Below are positions 47,205 through 59,704 of a stretch of 64,000 bases of DNA, piece after piece. Position numbers and translations under genes: made by a program. Numbering within the stretch: position 1 is the stretch's first letter; the number at the start of each line of letters is the position of its first letter. The notes below the pieces were generated by a model, which did not search any database, was not told the DNA's origin, and saw nothing but the letters and a program-made list of their open reading frames with translations. This DNA comes from Membranipora membranacea (taxonomy: Eukaryota > Bryozoa > Gymnolaemata > Cheilostomatida > Membraniporidae), in assembly GCA_914767715.1 (NCBI GenBank), contig OU612067.1, positions 30,848,162 through 30,912,161 of the forward strand, read 5' to 3'.

Positions 47205-50200
47205 GACTCTAAAAGGAAGAAGATAAACCACATGGGTGTACAACTTCGGAGGATGCCATGGCTTCATTTGAACCTAAGAGAGAAAGCTTTAAGAGTTACT
47301 GGTTAATTCACAAGGCAATGTCTCTGACTGACAGCTTAGTAGTAATCGTGTCTAAAGTTGTGATCGTTACAAGTAGATCATAAAACACCTGGAGCATCTA
47401 GCCTATTAAAACCAGAAGGTACAGCGAATATCCTTGCATGTTATTGCCAGGCGCTACATCCTATCCCTTCAAAACTCATAACTGCCAGGTGACCAAGCAA
47501 TTGCGTCCGCAGTACCTAGAGCATACCCACCCATGTAAGCAGGTTTGATGTTACCATACTAATATTACACACTAAAAAATGTTGCTGGCGACGGATCTTG
47601 TAAGATGTGTGGCAGATGATGCATGGGACGTGTCCTACACTCAAGTTCTATGAAGCAAGTCATTGTTTATGCTGCGGCTGCATGAGCAGGGTAAGACATG
47701 TCCCAAACAGCAACCTAAAATGTGTCTTCACACACAAAATTTGCTGCACCCAACAACCCCAGCGGGCACATTGTATGCGGCAACATGTTTCCAATGTCGC
47801 AATTGGATTGTTTCTGTGTTGCATGGTACACGTTTAACATTCAATATCTTGTAGATGCATAAATGCTGCATACAAAGCAACACAGTTTTTTCCAATATGG
47901 TAACTGCGCAGTAACTACAGCTACTTTACTAGAGAGTAATTTGCAAGAATACTGGCATCATATGGGAAAAAAATGCTTTGCAATTTGTTTGCTAACACTC
48001 TGTGTGGCTCCAAATTGTGTGCAATTCTATTTTGCACTGTTGTATTCCATTTTCTTAAAATCAAATCTAGTCTCTAAACTGCATGGGAACGATGCGTTCA
48101 TGACTGCGTAGCTGTTGAATCTGTATACATTACTTGCATTTATCTCCCCTGGTAAGCTGCTAACGTTTGGTAAGCCCTTGTGACAACACAACAGTGCAAT
48201 ATATTTATTTAAATAAGCCATTATTCAATAACTTTGAAACATTAATACATGTCAGTATTTGAAATAGGTTAATATATAGCCAGGGTTTAAATTACCTGCA
48301 TTAAGCACCACTTAATGTTCTTTGCGAATAAAGTTGAACCAGATATCTAATTTTGTGTCACACTACCTTGAGATCCAAAACAGTCGCTCTAAACAGAAAG
48401 TGGCCGCTTATCAGCAGTTCTCATCACTACACTGCTAATGACTCAATGACTTACCCTACACTAGTGGAAGTCCAATGGTCTAATGGGCCTACTACTCAAC
48501 ATCCACAGTGGACTGAATCACTATGAGTAAAACACCCTCCTAAAAGCTAAATGATATTAAATCTAATATATCGTAATTAAAATGAAATATATACTGAGGT
48601 ATGACATATTGTGTATAAATTTGCTGTCTAGAAAACGCATGGTTACTATATATACAAGCCTCTAGTTAGATGTGTAGCAGAGGCAGTTTATATATCGTAA
48701 CAATATCTACTAAAATGCACCATTCCAACATATAATAGCGTGACAGATTGCCACATTAGGCAGACGTAGTTCAGCCTCTAAGGTAAACATCTTTTCAACA
48801 TAGTTTAGATACAGTTGTGCCGGCTGGGACCCCTCTACTATGATTTTTTCATAAAACTGGCTACTGCCCACTCATGAAAAAAGGACTTTTTCTGTAATGC
48901 ATCAAAGTTCCCCACTGTTATTGCAACCATCTCCTCACAAATGTCTCCAGCCAACCAATTAAGGGTGATCGTATGGCAATATTTGACTGCTCCAACGAAA
49001 ACTCAAGGGGGGCAGTCCAACATTGCCAAAGACCCAGCCAGGTTTTGGAGTAGACCTGTGAGTGTGGCCTGTGATAATCAATGAACTCCCTCTCATTGTT
49101 GTGAGAATTGACTTATTCACTGATTTAATTATGGAACAGGGGATAAAAGACAGGTTCCATACGCAAGATGCATGACCATTCTCATAAATTTCTGAGCTTA
49201 CTCACAATCAGTTATATCTCAAAACCAAAAATAGGACATCGATCAACACGAGCCGCTCTTGGAATCAACTGGATCCCCAAAGCAGACATCTATGCCTCCT
49301 GGTTAGCCCACACCCCTGGTTTTCCGGCAATTGAATCTAGGAACGTTAATGGACCATGAGCTGCCACATTTCCAGAACCTTCTACACTAAGAAGTGGAGA
49401 TTACGTCGGCAAGTATCAAGTAAGGCAGTAATATTCTCTTACCAAAATTTCTCTGAAAAAGTTGAAACAGGAAGTGAATAAATCCGAATATAGACCTACT
49501 AAAACTCTTATCATCATGGTACTTTCAAACAAAAAACTAACTTTTTATTACCCTTTCTACAAGTTGTGACAGCTTTCCCAATTAACCAATTTCTAGTGTG
49601 TGCATCTAAGAAAATAAAATTTCTTGCAGAATTTGACAGCACTCATATACATACTCATTTTCTAACCTCCAGATCTTATTTTATCTCAAAGGAGGAAAAA
49701 ATCTAGGTGGGTATCAGTGACCTACACAGCAGCTCAACTGGGAGAGTACAAAGATTCATTATATGCTCAGCCTACTTCCACCAATGAAATTATAGACTAG
49801 CTTAGCTAGGCTAGTGTATGTGTTCAGTCATTTTTTCTCAACACAAACTATTGAAACATAACAAACAACCATCAATCAGACTGTCTGTCTGTCAATCATA
49901 TCTCATCTGATCTCCCTTAGGTTTTCTATCCCCATCCATTTGTATAGCTCAAAATGTCTACTGCAATCTGCAAGTCTTGAACTTGTATTTATTACCGCCA
50001 ACTTCATCACACAGTCCTCTGACAAAGATGTGATGACACTATACTACAGTAGCACACAAGCCAAGGAAGAATAATTAGGTTTTCAGAGTCACTGGTTTTG
50101 TAGTAGTCATGTGTATCTAATCTAACCCTCACTTACTTTGAGTTCTGGTACATATGGACAGTTTGTGACAGTTATTTGTAATATCGGCCATGAAATCATT

Positions 50201-50250
50201 TTATTTCAGTTATGCAGGGAGAAATACTATAAACCTTAACGAAAAACAGC
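47205..50250. other. Intergenic interval between divergent BRK1 and TIMMDC1
   Basis: It should hold 5' UTRs and promoters of both genes. An acceptor-like TTTATTTCAG at 50201-50210, ~40 nt before the TIMMDC1 ATG, suggests a 5' UTR intron there. Scattered short ORFs show no splice-supported or recognisable protein. Nothing else is recognised. Confidence 0.5.
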
Positions 50251-53200
50251 ATGTCTCAGGCTAATGATTTGAAGCTGAGCGATAAAGAGCTAGAGTTGTT
50301 GGATGAAGAAACAAAGAAACACTTGGAGAAAGAGAACCCGTGGGACAGAGTACGTCGGCTCTACCAGAGAGAGTGAGTAGCGCGGCCATATCAGGTAGGG
50401 TGTATACCACCCTCCCCGACCACAGTTCATAGCTGAAGTTATCATATAATGATTATATGATCAAACAGTGAATCTATAGTGGTATACTAGACTGAACTAA
50501 TACTTATATGAACTTAAACTTATTTATTACTGGACTTAGTGTAAATCATCTCACTGGCTGTTACAATAAGTAGTGGGCAGGTACAAATATAGTGATGGCT
50601 TTCTTTCCATTATCTCTCTCAGCTGGTGTAACAAATATCAGAGTGTAAGGTAGTATTCATGATGGTTACACAACCTAGTTGAAGATGTGAATTATGAGTT
50701 TGTACCAAACCATAGCTCTCATTCACGATCAGTTTCTCATTTTATAAGACAGATAACTGTACGCTCCTTATCCTAATTCCATCCTTTCTATTTTTAGTGA
50801 GATTTATAATGACTTGTATCCGGAGGGGAGAAACGTCAGATGGTTTTGTGGGTTTGCAGCAGCTGCGGTCGGAAGCTTTGCTTTCATCTTTTCAGCCAAA
50901 ATTTCTCGGACCAACTACCTGGTAGCAAATCAAGCAACAGTTTATGACACAAAATACACGGCACATGTAAGTGAACATAGATATATGTGAGGATTTATAG
51001 AGTGACAGTCCTGCTGAAGCATTAGTTGTCATCCCTCTTGTTTAATTCTCCCTACTAGATTAACCTCGATTGATTTTCATCTGTGAAATGAAATCTGTGT
51101 ACAATTTAGTTAGTCCGGATGCAAATTAAAACATACTAGACAAATTTCACACTTGGTTGCGCTACAAATCGTATTCATAACTGGGAAATAAATTTGATCA
51201 CAATTATCCATTGTATCCATACAAGACCACGACAAATAATTGGGTGTTGGATTTAAAAGTTAACATTTTTCTTGATGTTGAGGCTTTCGGAGCATTAAGC
51301 AAGAGTTTTTATTTACTTGTTGAGACAATTTCTTTCCCAAGTTTTTATGAGCTTTCATGGCTTCGACAACAAGAGCACTAACCACATGATAACCTAGACA
51401 TGGGGGCCTGCTTCAAGAACCCAGCATCCATATTTAGATAGTCATATCAGCTCTGATTTACTTTATTTATTTTTGACAGCGGAAAGCGATGGATGCTTAC
51501 ATGTACGGAGGTACCAAGAGGCTCATCAAATACTCAGCACTTACATACCTGTATACAGCAGCATTCGCGTAAGTCTGAGGATCATTCGACACAATGTGCA
51601 TGTACTAGATCAAGGAGTTGTTAAGATGAGGCAAGGATATCTGTATCTGGGAAAAAATACATTTTGAGATTGTTGGAGTTGTGGGTGTTTGTCTTTTTAT
51701 ATGGTTGGATAAGTTTTTGTCATATTTTTCCTCATGGTTATGTATGTCTGTATGCTTTGATAATCATGCAGAGAAGTAAATGTTAACTTGAGTTAGGTTT
51801 GGCCAGTTTGGGGATGCATAATGTTAGCTAGCACTTAATTTGGCTAGCTGAGGTAAGAGTCCGTATAAAGTAAAGAGGGCGAGTAAATGGAATCTAGCTT
51901 TAAAGTTAGCTATTTCAATCAAGCTGCTCATATTCTATTCGATATATCATTGTGATGCTGTTTATTGCTCGTGTTATCAACTCTTTGTGGTGTACTGATG
52001 AATGGGATATGCATGTCTTTGGGTTTCTGTTTTTGCTTTGTTTTGATTGGCTGATCTTATGACAAACCCAGGACAGAAACCAAATCGACTGCACAATATT
52101 TGACCTGGATCCCAGGCTAAAGGCTGTAAAATAAAGCTACGTAAAAAGACAAATTTGTTATCAGGATAGATTTATTCTTTTTTTGCAGGTATACTGCAGT
52201 AGGTATCGAACTTTACAGAATGGAAACCGATCCTTTCAATTACGGATTCGCCGGTGCTTTTGTAGGCAGTGTGTCTCGATTCATACTTGGTCCTCGGGCT
52301 ATGGTTGCTGCTTCAATTCTAGGCTTTGCTCTGGGGTATGTCATCATTGGTTATTGGCCTCTGCCAGCTGATTAGCTCATTTTTCTGTGGACCTAAATGA
52401 CAATATCTGTTTAATTATTGGAACTCAAAATATTGACACATGTTTTGAGTTCAAGTCGGACAAAAGTTTCAGTATGATGTGGTTGTGTCCATCAAAAGCG
52501 AAATACCGATATTAGTGAAAATCTTGGATTAAATTCTCAAGAACAAGATTTTCACTAATATCGGTATTTCGCTTTTGATGGACACAACCACATCATACTG
52601 AAACTGGATTAAATTCTCAAGAACATGTTGGTTGCAGCCAGAATATTTGGGATGGAAATTCTTAATTAATTTTGAAAATAGGTGAACTGGTTCAAACTTG
52701 ATACAAGTTTGCACACATTCACAGACAAAACTATATGTGAATATTATGAAAATCACACCTGCCATATAGTTTGTAATCACTTTGTTCAAATGATTAACAA
52801 GCCCACTTTACCATATACATCAACGGCTCAATAATACCAAACATGTATTGTGGTATCCATATACCTGCTGACTAGTCTTACACATGCTTACCCATGTAAT
52901 ATTAGCCTTGTCGCGCTGCTACATTTTTTTTTTTTTGATGTGGTTATTTACATGTTATGTATATTTTTCAGCTCAACAGCTGGAATAGGTATGTGTTCAG
53001 CTCTGAACCAGACCGGTTATAATGTAGAGAAACGACGTTATGATGATATAAGACAAAATTTACTTGAAGCAAAGTAAGTACCAGTAATATTCATCGATTC
53101 TCAAATACGTGAAGACCCTCTGTGGATAGCAGTTGGCCAGGTTCTAATGCCTCTTTTCCACTACCATCCATTTGTTGCACTCATTGATCAATGAATTATA

Positions 53201-53707
53201 GGGGCTTTCAGTTGTTGCTGAGTGGTAATACCTTTCCTATGCAGGAAATCAAACTGTTTTATCATGTATGAAGTTACCTTGAAGGTTAACTCTCTCCGTA
53301 CTTACCATAATTATAATATACTATTATCACTTTGCTGTGGACGAGATGTTTCCCTTGTTTACCTGTGATTAGTAGCCAGCTAGCTATGAATAGTAAGCAA
53401 TTTACTTTGTTTGTCTCTATTGTTTTTCACACCTTTAAAAAACTTATTCTAAGTTATTTCAAGCTAGTATTCAGTTACCGTTGAAGTATTGAATGCTGAT
53501 CATTTTCAGATTTTCCACACCTTTTCCTCCTTTATTTACAGATATTATGAGCAGGCTAGCAAAGCGTTTTCCAGTCAGCTGGAATTAAGTAAACAGCCAA
53601 CAGCTGCTGTACCAGAAAACTCTTTATTATCACTAAAAACTAAACCTAGTATATCAGAGGCTGTGCAGAAAGCGGGTATAAAACCAACATTGTCAGCGAA
53701 GGAATGA
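50251..53707 (+). CDS. TIMMDC1: TIMMDC1, mitochondrial complex I assembly factor (264 aa)
   Basis: Exons 50251-50372, 50798-50966, 51480-51568, 52189-52335, 52972-53073 and 53542-53707 give 795 nt in frame. TIMMDC1 (C3orf1) is a Tim17/22/23-related inner-membrane protein needed to assemble the proximal membrane arm of complex I. Recognised by NPWDRVRRLYQRDE near the N-terminus, then VRWFCGFAAAAVGS, AHRKAMDAYMYGGTKRLIKY, FAGAFVGSVSRFILGPRAMV and ALGSTAGIGMC, in the family's order with Gly-rich TM helices. There is no obvious cleavable presequence, as expected for internal targeting. Intron 4 carries a perfect 61-bp inverted repeat. A polyadenylation signal AATAAA is at 54094. Confidence 0.93.
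52465..52624. repeat. Perfect 61-bp inverted repeat with duplicated 19-nt spacer
   Basis: Arm 52465-52525 and its exact reverse complement 52545-52605 are separated by a 19-nt loop (GGATTAAATTCTCAAGAAC, 52526-52544). The same 19 nt recur immediately after the second arm (52606-52624), giving the order arm, spacer, inverted arm, spacer. It lies in intron 4 of TIMMDC1. An RNA hairpin of 61 bp would form in the pre-mRNA. Confidence 0.96.
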
Positions 53708-55162
53708 TCACTGTGTACGAGCTGTTTGATGATTGGATGATGCTGGTTCGATTTTTCTCGAAGAAAGGCTGAAATATGTTGACATGTCTACAAAATATTG
53801 ATAACAACCGGGGATATAATTTGGCAGTGCCTCATGTCGACACGATGGTCCTAAAAATCTGCACCAATCTGATCCCTTTGTTTGGCGTTACAATGCCTTG
53901 ATCGCTTTACTCTGTTTTTTGTTTATGTGTTTATGTAATGTGAGTTAGCGGACTTGTCAAAGCTTGTTAATTGAAACGACATTTTTGTCATTTTTTTCAC
54001 CATGACAGAAGCACTTTTTATTGTGATGAATGCCAATTCAAAGTTTCTTTAATCTGATTGGCTGTGATCGGTCCTATCAGTGCCAACGGTAGGAATAAAA
54101 CACTGTATATGTGCCAACCATCGACTTTCTCTGAAAATATGAAGAGATTTGTTTTTTACTGTGCTATATAATTCTTATTATGACAGGACGTACTGAGATT
54201 AAATTACTCCTAATCGCTCTTGATCATGATTTATTTTTCTCCAAAAGACGATGAAGATTGGTGAACAAATTCAATGCGTTCAGAAGAGAAAAATTGATAT
54301 GTTACTGGATAACATGGTCAAAAACTGAAAATGCTAAGAAATCTTTAAGTTCTGTTTCCAATTTAGTTTTTTCATATTAATGTGTAGACAGATGTAAATT
54401 ATTGACCCACTTCATACTGTGTGCAACTTTAGTCACCTGTTCTTGGAACGCAAATCTGATCGCATTTCTTGCTCAGCATTGCCCAATCTATACATCCTTA
54501 TGTAGAAGCAACACAATCAGAGAACTGGACCAATTAGAACATGGCTGAATTCTTAATCTGTAGTTTGTTCATTCACGTCAGTTCAATATACTCTATGGAT
54601 CTATAGACGAATGATGTGACCTTTGCTACCTAATTAAATATAAGTAACTTATTCCTAGGTTATGATGATGTTTCAAAAAGCAAAGCAGGATGGCTGAACA
54701 AAGACTCTCATTTGCAATTTAATTACGGCATTGAGCCAAACATTTGCACTTAGTTTGTTACACTTGTTATCTCAGCAGTGATTGACCCAGCTCATGTGAC
54801 AAAGCTGTGGCACCAGTGATTTACACCATCATATTATTACTTTGCTCTGTCCAATAGTAACAGAGGGTGTAAAGTAGTGGGGAGAATCATTTTGTTCATT
54901 CTACAAAATGAGCACAGTGTCTGATTGTTATCTGTTCTTTAAGTGCTGCCAGCCTCCTTAGTCCAATCACTAAACCCTTATGATTTAGAAGAGTCACAGT
55001 ATATTCTTCAACCGAGTGTGCACAAATCCAATTCATGTGAAATCGATTGTTTTAGGAGCATTGTCTGCATATCAATCGAGTGGATGTTCATTGTTGCAAC
55101 ATCACTGGTTGGTTTTAGTTTTCTACTAACTAAACCTGTCTAGTAATTTCAATGAATGAGAA
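53708..55162. other. TIMMDC1 3' UTR and intergenic DNA
   Basis: The 3' UTR probably ends after AATAAA at 54094-54099. The remainder to the next gene has no supported ORF. The last ~20 nt are the immediate 5' leader of the next gene. Confidence 0.55.
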
Positions 55163-58126
55163 ATGGGTAACGCCTGTTGTCTCACCACGGCCCCTCGCAC
55201 CGCAGACGAAGGATACGAGGACGCGTATGGAGACGATTACTACTACAACCCAGGAAACGCTCCATCAGGTGGTGTGAAAGTATTAACAAAAGGTAAAAGG
55301 CTAACCTGGGAGGTCTTTCAATTAGAACCAGCAAAAATGGCAATCTGATCGCTCACTCAGTTAGTGAGCGATACCTGCTAGGCTCTCGCCTTCCGATCGC
55401 TCACTCAATGATGGAACTATATACACTCTGAGTGAGCGATTTGGGAGCAATTTTGTCTAATTGAAAGACCCAGTGAGTGATAATTTTTAGCGATGTGATA
55501 GTGATAACTTGCTTTAGTAAAGCATCGCTCATCCTAATTGAAAAACCCCCTGCTCACACAGAAAGTACTCATGCAACAGCAAAGTTTTTACCTGTTAAAT
55601 CCAACTTTGAGAAGAAGCCTGATATTCTTTGACTTACCATGCTCAATACTCATTAACCATCAGCTCACACATTAATACATGAGTAACATGTAGAATTCAG
55701 AAAATCTCCTAATGTGGGTTTAATCACAGCAGTTGTTGAAAAATTAAATGTGTTTGTTAATTGTAAACAATATTGCATCATAAACAACCCACAGCCAGCC
55801 CTTAATGGCGTTTGGGACATCAATCGGGCCGTAAGCGGTCATCGACCGCCTACGGCTACGATCACTATCCGAACGCCATTAACGACTGCCTGTGTAACAA
55901 CCTGGAAGAACAATTTGATATTGGGACCTTTTATATTTTAAACAGTCAATATCACAAAACTGTAAGCACTAATTGGTTTAGAGCAGTGAAGCTGGCAAAA
56001 CGACTTTGATGACAGTCACCTCACTGAGTCTCAAAGGCATTCTCACAATATATTCACTAATCTTGTATGATTGTTGAAGATGGAAAACTTGTTGATAACA
56101 TCAAAGCTGGAAATCCAGCAGAATTTTCTGGAAAAAAGATGGGTAAAAAGCTACCACAACCCCCTCCTAAGGCTGATCAGGGGAACTATGAATATACAGA
56201 ACCCGGTACTGAGAATCCTAATTATGGCTACTATGATGAGGATGGAAACTATAACTATTATAACTACGACGAAAACTACAACTATGATTATAATAACTAT
56301 AACTATGGTGATAGTTACTATTATAAAGATGGAAAGCCTCCTGGACCGCCCCCAAACAAAGGCGGCCCTCCACCAAAAGGTGGTCCTCCGCCAAAAGGTG
56401 GCCCTCCGCCAAAAGGTGGCCCTCCACAAATAGGCGGCCCTCCTAAAGGCTTTCTACAGCCTAAAATAGGTTCTGTACCGATAATAGCGGAGGCCGACTA
56501 TCAGGAGGAAGAACAACCTCTAGAAGGGTATCTGGATATCGCCAGCAAATACATGGAAAATGATAGTGTGATAAAACAGAAACAGTATAATCAACAGTTT
56601 GAATCTCTCAGCAACAAGGAGCCTCTAATACCAGCAGGTCACAAACCTATGACTATAACACAAAAACCTAAAGACAAACCAGAACAAAAACCTAAAAAGA
56701 AGCGAAAAGAATACGGCAGTTATTACGCTAGTCATCCCTCAACTCCAGCGGCTAAAACACCACCCGCTCCTCAAAAACCACTCGTCTCTCAAGTACCGCC
56801 TACCCCTAAGAACCTTCCCCCAGTTAAGAAGCCACCGGCTGGTAAGGCGCCTCCTGCTGCTGAATATGATGGTTGTAAGTATACTTCCACAGAGCTAACA
56901 CTTTAGTTTTTGAGTTCAGGTCACAGACATTGCCTTCAGAGATTTTTAGGTGACTTAGACTAAGCATAGTTTAGAAGTATACAAGAGATGTAGGTGGTAA
57001 TAGTATAGATGTACTCAAGTCACATCGCAACCGAAATGCTTTGTTACTAGAGCACATTACAAAACCCTAGATGTGAATGTAACTTGCTTTGACCTCTATG
57101 ATCATTCTGAGGCTCACCACCCCCCCCCCCCCCGCCGCCCCTGTATTAGCGCACAGAAATAGAACAAACACACAAAGGTGGGATTTCCACACGGCTGTAT
57201 CTGGCCCTTTTTACTTCTCTGCCTGAATCTTAAAGTGTAATATCTCGAGGCAGCTGTCTTTTGCTAGGGCTAAGAAATTGAATAGTTAAATTGAATAATT
57301 AATTCAAATAGAATTTAAATTGAATATTTAATCCCTCAGTATTCAAGGGTTATCTACACAGTTATTCAATATGATCATCAAATTAATAAAATTTCCCTGA
57401 ACCAAACCACTGCCAATTATTTGCCATAGTGTTTTGTTTTATCGAGGCGATGTCTCTTTTCTGGTACAAGTCAATCAGAAATTGACAAACTGCCGATGTT
57501 ATAATAATAAGTCTCTGGCTGCGCCTCTATATCTTTGAATATTATTCTTTTTTTCTTATTTAGATGACTACTATGGATATTATGATGGTGAAGCTGAATG
57601 CAACAAAAATCCACAACCACCGCCTCCTCGTAAGCCAAGTATTCCCCAACAACCCAGGGTTAGCAATACCCCAATGGCTGGCTTTGGGCAGCTTACACAT
57701 CAAACACCGTCTCAAGCTTTGATAGCAGGCTTCTCTCAGCAACCGCCAGCAATGCAGCCGTACCCTCAACAGCCTTCAGCACAGGGCTACTTCCCCCAAC
57801 AATACCCTGCTGGTTTCGCCTCTCCCTCAATGCAGTTTGTTCCCACAGCTTCATACATGGCTGCTTGTATGAATCCTATGGCGGGTTACGGATTGGGCGC
57901 AAGGCCATCTATGCAGGGCCAGATGATGGCCCAACAGATGGCCCAGCAGGCCCAACTTGGCATGCTTAAACAGACACCATCACAAGGTGCCATGAGTTTA
58001 GCACGGCCGAGTCAGCAGATGGCTATGATTCCGAATGCTGCTTACATGTATGGGGCATCACCAGGTATGATGCCTGGTATGATGTATCCACAAACCAGAG
58101 CTAGCATAGTCTTTATACCAACCTGA
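55163..58126 (+). CDS. Unrecognised Tyr/Asn- and Pro-rich protein with N-myristoylation-type start (495 aa)
   Basis: Exons 55163-55292, 56080-56874 and 57564-58126 give 1488 nt in frame. The N-terminus MGNACCLTT is a strong N-myristoylation motif (G2, small residue before adjacent cysteines) with two adjacent cysteines for palmitoylation, so membrane-inner-leaflet tethering is inferred. Residues about 79-125 are almost wholly Tyr/Asn/Asp/Gly. Residues about 130-166 are GGPPPK repeats. Residues about 235-255 are Lys-rich (EQKPKKKRKEYGSYY). Proline-rich stretches with PPPPRKPS-type SH3 ligands follow. Exon 3 is Gln/Met/Pro/Ala-rich (MMAQQMAQQAQ). There is no folded domain and no TM, and the protein is mostly disordered by composition. 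It could be a scaffold or condensate-forming adaptor; function is unknown. A MITE sits in intron 1. Confidence 0.83.
55309..55550. mobile_element. MITE copy 1 (about 242 bp) in intron 1 of the 495-aa gene
   Basis: Its ends are imperfect terminal inverted repeats: GGAGGTCTTTCAATTAGAA at the left and the reverse complement of GGGGGTTTTTCAATTAGGAT at the right. The interior contains several ATCGCTCACT / AGTGAGCGAT inverted motifs able to fold into hairpins. Homologous throughout to 59335-59578. Flanking TG dinucleotides may be a 2-bp target duplication. There is no coding capacity. Confidence 0.85.
56361..56434 (+). repeat. 18-bp coding minisatellite (GGPPPK)n
   Basis: Four near-identical 18-nt units encode GGPPPK within exon 2 of the 495-aa gene, with synonymous variation between units. 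A shorter unit (GGPPQI) closes the array. In-frame unit gain or loss is expected. Confidence 0.88.
57120..57133. repeat. Homopolymer C14 in intron 2 of the 495-aa gene
   Basis: Run of 14 C followed by gccgcccc. Such runs are prone to sequencing error, so the exact length is uncertain. Confidence 0.8.
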
Positions 58127-59704
58127 AGTGATCACTGCTTATACTGATTACTCTTTTGAGTCATTTGATACCACATTTTCAATTCGCTGCTGGATTGGTG
58201 AATGAGAAGGACTGAATTTAACTGTGTATATATTATGTGACATTTTCTACTCTAAAATAAATTGAGTGAGCAATAAAAAGGAACGATGATAAAATCTTAC
58301 GAGACTTATCAATGGTGAAATTTCAACCTATAGCATTTATTGCCTAACAACGTGGTGGCTGAAAAATTATCACCATTGTTGAGGTTAATAATATATATAG
58401 AAATATAACTCTACAATACTGGCATGAACAACTGTTTGTTGTATTTTATGGAGCGGGATAAATAAAATCATCGTTTTCCTTTTATGTGAAACTGAAATAG
58501 GTTCAGAGAATGGCCTTAATTTAGGTGAAAGAACAATCCACCAAACGCTCCAAGAACTCAATATATTTGGCATAAGATGTTACAATGCCATAATCCTTTT
58601 TCGTCTTATCCTTCGATATTGATAGGTTAAAACTGCTATATCATCGTATTGTCACCTGTTCGATGAAATAATTATTTGGGGTAATACTGTAATTTCATTG
58701 CATCTATTTCCAACCAATAGCAAACCTTGTAAACTTTCAAAGTTGTACCTTTGGATTAAGTACAGATTTTAGATTGCGTAATCCTTCTACATCCTGCACA
58801 GCTCCTATATAAAAATGAGGCGCATGTAGATAATTAGGTTATGGTGAGTAGAGTTATACTAGGAGGGACTTCTCAGCATCTGATGCTGTTTCTAAAGATT
58901 GCATTGTCTGCGCCTTGAGGAATAAAGTATTCGCAGGAGGAAAAGTTTCCCATTTACCCCAGTCTTTACTTTATATAAACTCCCACCTCAGCAAGCAAAA
59001 ACTGAGTGCTAGCCAACACTGCTTTATTTTAAATACTTTGATTGGCTGTCTATTTCATTCCAATAGTGGAATTTTTTCTGAATAGTGCCGGGGGTAAAAA
59101 AGAGGAAAAGAAAAAAGGGAAGCTTGTGAATGAAGATAAGTTAAAATGAAGATAGGTTATTTGCATAACTATGAAAATCGGCTCACCTGGCTAATTGAAC
59201 TTCCAGATATATTTATTCCTCTAGAAACATTGCACGGGTTCCTAACTTTGAACTTTTCTGGTTTTACAATGATGAGCCAATGATGTGGTTGTAGTAAGGG
59301 AATATACGCTCCTTGGTCTATGATAATTATTCAGGGGGGTCTTTCATTTAAAAAGAGCAAAAATCGCAATCTGATCGCTCATTTACTGAGTGAGTGAGAT
59401 CTGTCAAGGGTCTCGCTCTCAGATCGCTCACTCATTGATGGAACTATATACATTCTGAGTGAGCGATCTTGGAACAATTTTGTCTAATTGAAACACCAAG
59501 TTAGCTATAATTTTGAGCGATGTGATAGTGATAATTTGCTTTAGTAAAGCATCGCTCATTCTAATTGAAAGAGCCCCCAGCCTATTTTTTAGCTGATATT
59601 CAGTGACTGTACACTATAACTTACAGGACAAATATGCAATGAATCTTGTATTTCATGGTATTATTTTCCTCTGATCTTATTTAATTTCTTTCCTTTATTC
59701 AGAT
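58127..59704. other. 3' UTR and intergenic DNA, with a MITE copy
   Basis: AATAAA motifs at 58256 and 58272 are probable polyadenylation signals of the 495-aa gene. The MITE copy occupies 59335-59578. TTTATTCAG at 59693-59701 is a likely 3' splice site in the 5' UTR of the next gene. Confidence 0.55.
59335..59578. mobile_element. MITE copy 2 (about 244 bp) upstream of the two-Ig gene
   Basis: Left end GGGGGTCTTTCA and right end TTGAAAGAGCCCCC are inverted repeats. The interior aligns along its whole length with copy 1, including gatggaactatataca, tgagtgagcgat, caattttgtctaattgaaa and ttgctttagtaaagcatcgctcat. It is flanked by AG on both sides, a possible 2-bp target duplication. It lies ~125 bp upstream of the next gene's ATG, so it may be in its promoter or 5' intron. 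Confidence 0.87.

Noticed and set aside
47600-47860. Cys-rich short ORFs in two plus frames.
   Set aside because: Overlapping frames with no conserved spacing; they look like chance ORFs.
49168-49359. 63-codon ORF between BRK1 and TIMMDC1.
   Set aside because: No splice context or recognisable motif. Possible old repeat remnant, but unsupported.
56071-56433. Alternative plus frame (Met/Ile/Thr-rich) and minus-strand ORFs over the Tyr/Pro-rich exon.
   Set aside because: Frame shadows of low-complexity DNA. Only the frame of the 495-aa model continues across both introns.
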